In this document: positions 6,165 through 8,640 of the stretch, in pieces | How positions within the stretch are numbered: the first letter of the stretch is position 1 | Layout of the letters: each line of letters starts with the position of its first letter | Source: Nitrososphaera sp. | GTDB lineage: Archaea; Thermoproteota; Nitrososphaeria; Nitrososphaerales; Nitrososphaeraceae | Direction: 5' to 3' | Assembly: GCA_025450475.1 (NCBI GenBank) | Contig: JANWHJ010000034.1 | Span: 1 to 8,640, forward strand | DNA: 8,640 bases | Translations under genes and position numbers: made by a program | Notes under the pieces: model-generated | Seen by the model: only the letters and a program-made list of their open reading frames with translations | Databases searched by the model: none | What the model was told of the DNA's origin: nothing

Positions 6165-7208
6165 TTGGCTAAAAGTACTAGGAAACTTACGATAGCAACT
6201 CTCGGTTCCCATTGCTCCTTACAAGTTCTGAAAGGGGCAAAAGACGAGGGTTTCAGGACTCTTTTGGTATGCGAGAAGCGGCGACTGGGGCTTTACCTGC
6301 GATTTGGGTTTGTCGACGAAATTATTGAAGTGGACAGCCTGAAGGAAGTACTCAGCGAACAATGTAGGAAGCGCCTGAGAAACACAAATTCTGTACTGAT
6401 TCCTCACGGGACCCTCGTATCACAGATGAAGAGCGATGAAATCGAGAAGATCGATATTCCGATCTTTGGCAACAAGTGGATATTGAGATGGGAGGCGGAT
6501 AGGAGTCTTAAGGAAAAACTAATGAGAGAAGCCGGCCTAAGCACCCCGCGGTCGGTCAAGTCAAAGGATGACATCAATGCTCTCTGCATTGTCAAGCTTC
6601 ACGGGGCGGCCGGCGGGCGAGGTTACTATCTTGCATGGGACCGTCAGAGCTTTGAAGAAGGCGCCAAAAAGCTAATCGACCAAAAGACCATTCGGAGCGA
6701 AAATGATCTCTACATTCAGGAATTCATCAGAGGCGTTCCTGTTTATCTGCAGTATTTCTATTCGCCACTCACAGGACAGCTCGAGCTCTTGGGAATAGAT
6801 AGGCGCTACGAGTCAGACATCGACGGCATCGGGAGGATCCCCGCAAGGCAGCAGCTGGGCGCTGAAGTCGAGCCGTCGTACAATGTCATAGGCAATATCC
6901 CGCTTGTGCTTCGCGAATCACTGCTCGACGAAGTTTACAAGATGGGCGAAAACTTTGTGCGCGCAGCGGAGCGGCTTGTGTCTCCGGGGATGCCGGGACC
7001 ATTCTGCCTTGAAGGTGTCTATGACCGCGAAGGCAAGTTCACTACGTTTGAATTCTCTGCAAGGATCGTGGCAGGAACTAATCTATATCTTGACGGTTCG
7101 CCCTACTCGGGTCTGTTGTATGACGACCCGATGAGCATGGGAAGGAGGATTGCGCGAGAAGTGAAGATAGCCAGCAAAAAGGGCAAGCTGGACAGAATAA
7201 TGACCTAA
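6165..7208 (+). CDS. purP: Formate-dependent FAICAR synthetase PurP (5-formaminoimidazole-4-carboxamide ribonucleotide synthetase)
   Basis: PurP is the archaeal ATP-grasp enzyme that formylates AICAR to FAICAR using formate and ATP, the penultimate step of IMP synthesis, replacing the folate-dependent PurH transformylase. The 347 aa show the family N-terminal signature TIATLGSHCSLQVLKGAK (9-26), IPHGT (79-83), FGNKWILRWEADRSLKEK (101-118), the glycine-rich ATP-grasp loop KLHGAAGGRGYYLA (144-157), EFIRGVP (186-192), and the metal/phosphate segment FEFSARIVAGTN (295-306) with SPYSG after it. The family loop usually reads KFPGARGGRGYF, so this copy is a mild variant. Length is slightly shorter than the usual about 360 aa because the N-terminus is short. 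The start is TTG 6165: the frame closes at a TGA at 6147 with no ATG or GTG between. Neighbours are not purine genes. A divergent paralogue role cannot be excluded. Confidence 0.93.
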   Translation: MAKSTRKLTIATLGSHCSLQVLKGAKDEGFRTLLVCEKRRLGLYLRFGFVDEIIEVDSLKEVLSEQCRKRLRNTNSVLIPHGTLVSQMKSDEIEKIDIPIFGNKWILRWEADRSLKEKLMREAGLSTPRSVKSKDDINALCIVKLHGAAGGRGYYLAWDRQSFEEGAKKLIDQKTIRSENDLYIQEFIRGVPVYLQYFYSPLTGQLELLGIDRRYESDIDGIGRIPARQQLGAEVEPSYNVIGNIPLVLRESLLDEVYKMGENFVRAAERLVSPGMPGPFCLEGVYDREGKFTTFEFSARIVAGTNLYLDGSPYSGLLYDDPMSMGRRIAREVKIASKKGKLDRIMT

Positions 7209-7251
7209 GATTTGGGAAAAGCCAAGCGCTGACTTCTATTAGTGAAAAACA

Positions 7252-7257
7252 TTTTTT
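7252..7257 (+). terminator. Poly-T terminator candidate for purP
   Basis: A run of six T about 44 bases after the purP stop, preceded by GAAAAAC that can pair with it in a short A/T hairpin. Archaeal RNA polymerase often stops at such T-runs. No GC-rich stem is present. Confidence 0.4.
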
Positions 7258-7362
7258 CCAGGCTAGACGAAAAAATAGAGGACTTCCAATGCAGATAAGT
7301 ACATTCAGTTATTTGCAGATGCCAGCAATTCTGTCACAGAACCTTTCAGCTACCGAGTCGAT

Positions 7363-7367
7363 AAAAA
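7363..7367 (-). terminator. Short T-run terminator candidate for the AsnC-like gene
   Basis: On the minus strand, GATAGCTTTTTATC follows the gene's stop by about 29 bases: five T inside a small GATA/TATC inverted repeat. It would separate this gene from the convergent purP. Weak signal. Confidence 0.25.
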
Positions 7368-7395
7368 GCTATCAACTTCACTAACACGGTGTCAC

Positions 7396-7641
7396 CTAGT
7401 ACAATGTGCCGCCATAGACAATACTAACTGCAATAGCTGCCACGCCGGCGATTTTCTTTAAGTTTGTAATGGTGGTTTTGAATTGACCTTCGTCTTCCGC
7501 TTGTACCTTCACAATTAGATCATAATCAGTACCGCTTTTTATTGAATGAGCTTCAACAACACCCTGTACTTGATTGATCGCTTGTTCTGCTGAAGAGGCT
7601 AGACCCCTTGCGCATTCTATCAAGACGAATGCAAGTGTCAT
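7396..7641 (-). CDS. Stand-alone AsnC/Lrp ligand-binding (RAM) domain protein
   Basis: The 81-aa protein corresponds to the dimeric alpha-beta barrel domain that in Lrp/AsnC regulators binds amino acids and drives oligomer assembly. It has no N-terminal helix-turn-helix. Seen: the first strand TLAFVLIEC (2-10), a helix with SSAEQAINQV (16-25), the V-EAHS strand, and the SGTDYDLIVKV stretch (36-46) carrying the G-x-x-Y-D turn typical of RAM domains, then a second helix and a last strand AIAVSIVYG. Length fits small archaeal SAM-type modulators (about 75-80 aa), which form mixed oligomers with full-length Lrp proteins or bind effectors on their own. The start is ATG 7641, a few bases after the transcription start predicted from an upstream TATA box. 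It converges on purP. Ligand and partner are unknown. Confidence 0.85.
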   Translation of the reverse strand: MTLAFVLIECARGLASSAEQAINQVQGVVEAHSIKSGTDYDLIVKVQAEDEGQFKTTITNLKKIAGVAAIAVSIVYGGTLY

Positions 7642-7666
7642 TCTCTATCATAAAACACTCATCATA

Positions 7667-7673
7667 GATAAAG
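7667..7673 (-). promoter_or_regulatory. TATA box of the AsnC-like gene
   Basis: The minus strand reads ACTTTATCTA, with the core centred about 29 bases before the ATG at 7641. The predicted transcript starts about 3 bases before the start codon, so it is nearly leaderless. Confidence 0.5.
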
Positions 7674-7911
7674 TTGTGTGTTGGCGTGCAATGGGCCTTA
7701 TTATCTTCTTGATTGCGGATCTTTATGACACCATGTTAAGAGGGGTCTGGTCATCTGAGACAAACGCAACATGTGGCGGCATTTTGTACGCTGGGTTTGC
7801 AAGGTCTTAATTCACAGTTCAGCAATATGGTCCAGACGGCACAAAGAACAAATCAACCGATCGAGATCCAATTCGCAACTCGGGGTGTTTGGCATATGGC
7901 TTTGCCCAATT
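7674..7911. other. Long intergenic region upstream of the receiver gene
   Basis: Part of a 346-bp gap with no convincing gene. On the + strand an ATG at 7691 gives a 39-aa frame to 7810 with a hydrophobic N-terminus (GLIIFLIADLY). On the minus strand a GTG at 7914 gives a 31-aa frame to 7819 that looks protein-like. Neither has a ribosome binding site. No tRNA, terminator stem or repeat family was recognised. Confidence 0.35.
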
Positions 7912-7914
7912 CAC
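7819..7914 (-). CDS. Candidate 31-aa ORF or gene remnant divergent from the receiver gene
   Basis: From a GTG at 7914 the minus strand encodes 31 aa ending in TGA at 7819-7821, including KHPELRIGSRSVDLF, which reads like part of a folded protein. The TATA-like core within the 7940-7958 palindrome reads TATTTAA on this strand and lies about 35 bases before the GTG, so the same element could serve both directions. The frame remains open upstream through the promoter and into the antisense of the receiver gene, so it may instead be a remnant of something longer. Family unknown. Confidence 0.22.
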   Translation of the reverse strand: MNWAKPYAKHPELRIGSRSVDLFFVPSGPYC

Positions 7915-7931
7915 AAAGATTGTAATCTTTG
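7914..7931. promoter_or_regulatory. Perfect 8-bp palindrome upstream of the receiver promoter (putative operator)
   Basis: CAAAGATT-GT-AATCTTTG, 8-bp perfect arms around 2 bases, centred about 26 bp upstream of the centre of the TATA-containing palindrome. The size and symmetry fit a homodimeric regulator's site. No known archaeal regulator consensus is recognised. Confidence 0.5.
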
Positions 7932-7939
7932 ATTGCCTA

Positions 7940-7958
7940 AAATGGTTAAATACCATTT
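7940..7958. promoter_or_regulatory. Palindrome enclosing the TATA box of the receiver gene (putative operator)
   Basis: AAATGGT-TAAAT-ACCATTT has perfect 7-bp arms around 5 bases. The centre reads TTAAATA, a plausible TATA box whose centre (7949) predicts transcription starting near 7975, about 13 bases before the TTG of the receiver gene. A protein bound to the arms would block TBP/TFB. Confidence 0.55.
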
Positions 7959-7987
7959 GATTGTGACTTTGCTCGGTATTTGTCTGT

Positions 7988-8362
7988 TTGCCGCGGATAT
8001 TTGTTGTTGATGATGAATCGGGGATCACAGAGGTCTGCAGAATTGCCCTAGAAGACAGCGGCTTTAGCGTCGATGCGTTCAATGATCCGAAGGAGGCTCT
8101 AGCTGCTTTCAAAAAGGCCTATTATGATTTGCTAATCATAGACATTAAAATGCCCGGTATGAATGGGTTTGATCTGTTCAGAGAAATAAGAAAGATTGAC
8201 GACAGAAGTAGAGTTGTTTTCATGACTGCCTTTGAAAACTACGAGAATGAAGCACTAAAGGCGTTTCTCAATATCAATAGCGATCTACTCAAAAAGCCAT
8301 TCGAGATGTCCGAGCTCGTTTCTCATGTAGGAAAAGAACTGGGCCGGGAACTGGTGAAATAG
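7988..8362 (+). CDS. Single-domain response regulator receiver (CheY-like)
   Basis: A 124-aa phospho-acceptor domain with no output domain. Key residues are visible: acidic Asp8-Asp9 in FVVDDES, phospho-acceptor Asp52 in LLIIDIKMPGMNG, the Thr80 switch in VFMTAF, and Lys103 of LLKKPF. The beta-alpha spacing is normal. The aromatic switch residue expected three before the Lys (Tyr106 in CheY) is Leu100, so signalling may differ from CheY. Start: TTG 7988, the only in-frame standard start after a stop at 7964; no ribosome binding site is seen. It is preceded by two palindromes, one over its TATA box. No histidine kinase or chemotaxis gene lies in the window, so partner and output (protein-protein contact, phosphate sink) are unknown. 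Confidence 0.93.
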   Translation: MPRIFVVDDESGITEVCRIALEDSGFSVDAFNDPKEALAAFKKAYYDLLIIDIKMPGMNGFDLFREIRKIDDRSRVVFMTAFENYENEALKAFLNINSDLLKKPFEMSELVSHVGKELGRELVK

Positions 8363-8394
8363 TCTTGTTAGCATGTTATTGTATTGACAAGCCG

Positions 8395-8409
8395 TTCGTT
8401 GCGAACGAA
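8395..8409. repeat. Inverted repeat downstream of the receiver gene
   Basis: TTCGTT-GCG-AACGAA, perfect 6-bp arms with a 3-base centre, 32 bases after the receiver stop. It could form a small RNA hairpin but no T-run follows, so a terminator role is weak; an operator for the following sequence is possible. Confidence 0.35.
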
Positions 8410-8446
8410 GCGTAGCGGAAAGTGCTGACACACTGAATGTGCTTTG

Positions 8447-8586
8447 ATGTTCAGGGCAAATAACGCAAATGGTCGAGCTCAGGTCGTGATTGAGGCCACG
8501 AACGATGTTACGATCGAAATGATGCCACTAGGTCTAAAATTTACAACAACGGAGAAAATCAGTCAGTGTTTGTCGTGACAGTCTGA
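8447..8586 (+). pseudogene. Possible frameshifted small gene at the window's 3' side
   Basis: An ATG at 8447 opens a 43-aa frame (to 8578) with GRAQVVIEATNDVTIE at residues 9-24. After base 8518 a -1 shift enters another frame that reads NDATRSKIYNNGENQSVFVV and stops at 8584-8586. Both halves are polar and beta-strand-like, as if one coding sequence had been split by a one-base change. Alternatively the 43-aa frame is a short ORF by chance. No family recognised. Confidence 0.22.
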
Positions 8587-8601
8587 GCAACCCTGCAGCC
8601 G

Positions 8602-8615
8602 TCTTGTAAACAAGA
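8602..8615. repeat. Short palindrome near the window end
   Basis: TCTTGT-AA-ACAAGA, perfect 6-bp arms. A second small inverted repeat follows at 8621-8636 (CGTGA/TCACG with a 6-base loop). The next gene lies outside the window, so whether these are operators cannot be told. Confidence 0.3.
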
Positions 8616-8640
8616 TCTATCGTGATCGCCTTCACGACCG

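Larger units (their letters stand above)
7242..7395 (+). other. purP-lrp intergenic region with possible frameshifted coding remnant
   Basis: A GTG at 7242 opens an 18-codon frame (KNIFSRLDEKIEDF, then a stop at 7296-7298). Skipping one base near 7287 joins it to a start-less open frame that reads NADKYIQLFADASNSVTEPF and continues into the antisense of the next gene. In a third frame an ATG at 7289 gives 31 aa to 7384. The composition of the first two pieces is protein-like, so a broken small gene is possible; chance is equally possible. Nothing else was found here besides T-runs that could end transcription. Confidence 0.2.

Noticed and set aside
7574..7810. 78-codon + strand frame overlapping the AsnC-like gene
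   Set aside because: Its first part is antisense to the AsnC-like gene. Only the 39-codon part from 7691 is outside it, and this has no supporting signal.
1..8640. CRISPR array, insertion sequence or prophage
   Set aside because: No regularly spaced repeats, transposase motifs, terminal inverted repeats or phage genes were seen on either strand.

Overview
The window looks archaeal, most likely Nitrososphaera-type Thaumarchaeota (moderate confidence). Reasons seen in the sequence: an archaeal-type AspRS lying directly upstream of gatCAB, an archaeal PurP, a stand-alone AsnC/Lrp ligand-binding domain, a single-domain receiver protein, and archaeal TATA-like boxes placed so that several mRNAs would start at or within a few bases of the start codon. 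Non-ATG starts are frequent: aspS, gatA, purP and the receiver gene can only be read from TTG, and alaX from GTG. No rRNA, tRNA, CRISPR array or insertion sequence was seen.

Layout. Bases 1-301 (+) hold a small hypothetical ORF and an overlapping 32-codon acidic ORF that meets the end of gatB head-on in a shared CTAG. Bases 298-4778 (-) are a tight operon read aspS-gatC-gatA-gatB with overlaps or gaps of -4, +1 and -4 nt. Upstream on the same strand are a possible 49-aa small ORF (4824-4973) and alaX (4979-5899), an Ala-tRNA editing protein with a TATA box and leaderless GTG start. A 265-bp divergent intergenic region separates alaX from purP (6165-7208, +). purP converges on a small AsnC/Lrp-type domain gene (7396-7641, -). 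A 346-bp gap with two perfect palindromes leads to a CheY-like receiver gene (7988-8362, +). The last 278 bases hold no convincing intact gene, only short inverted repeats and what may be a frameshifted small coding remnant.

How the genes fit together. AspRS (probably non-discriminating) and GatCAB together form the indirect route to Asn-tRNA(Asn): AspRS mischarges tRNA(Asn) with Asp, and GatCAB amidates it. AlaX next door hydrolyses mischarged Ala-tRNA-type products, so about 5.6 kb on the minus strand is devoted to tRNA charging and proofreading. PurP belongs to purine synthesis (AICAR to FAICAR using formate). The AsnC-like domain and the receiver are small regulatory proteins of unknown target. 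The most unusual DNA is the paired palindromes at 7914-7931 and 7940-7958, the second of which encloses the presumed TATA box of the receiver gene.
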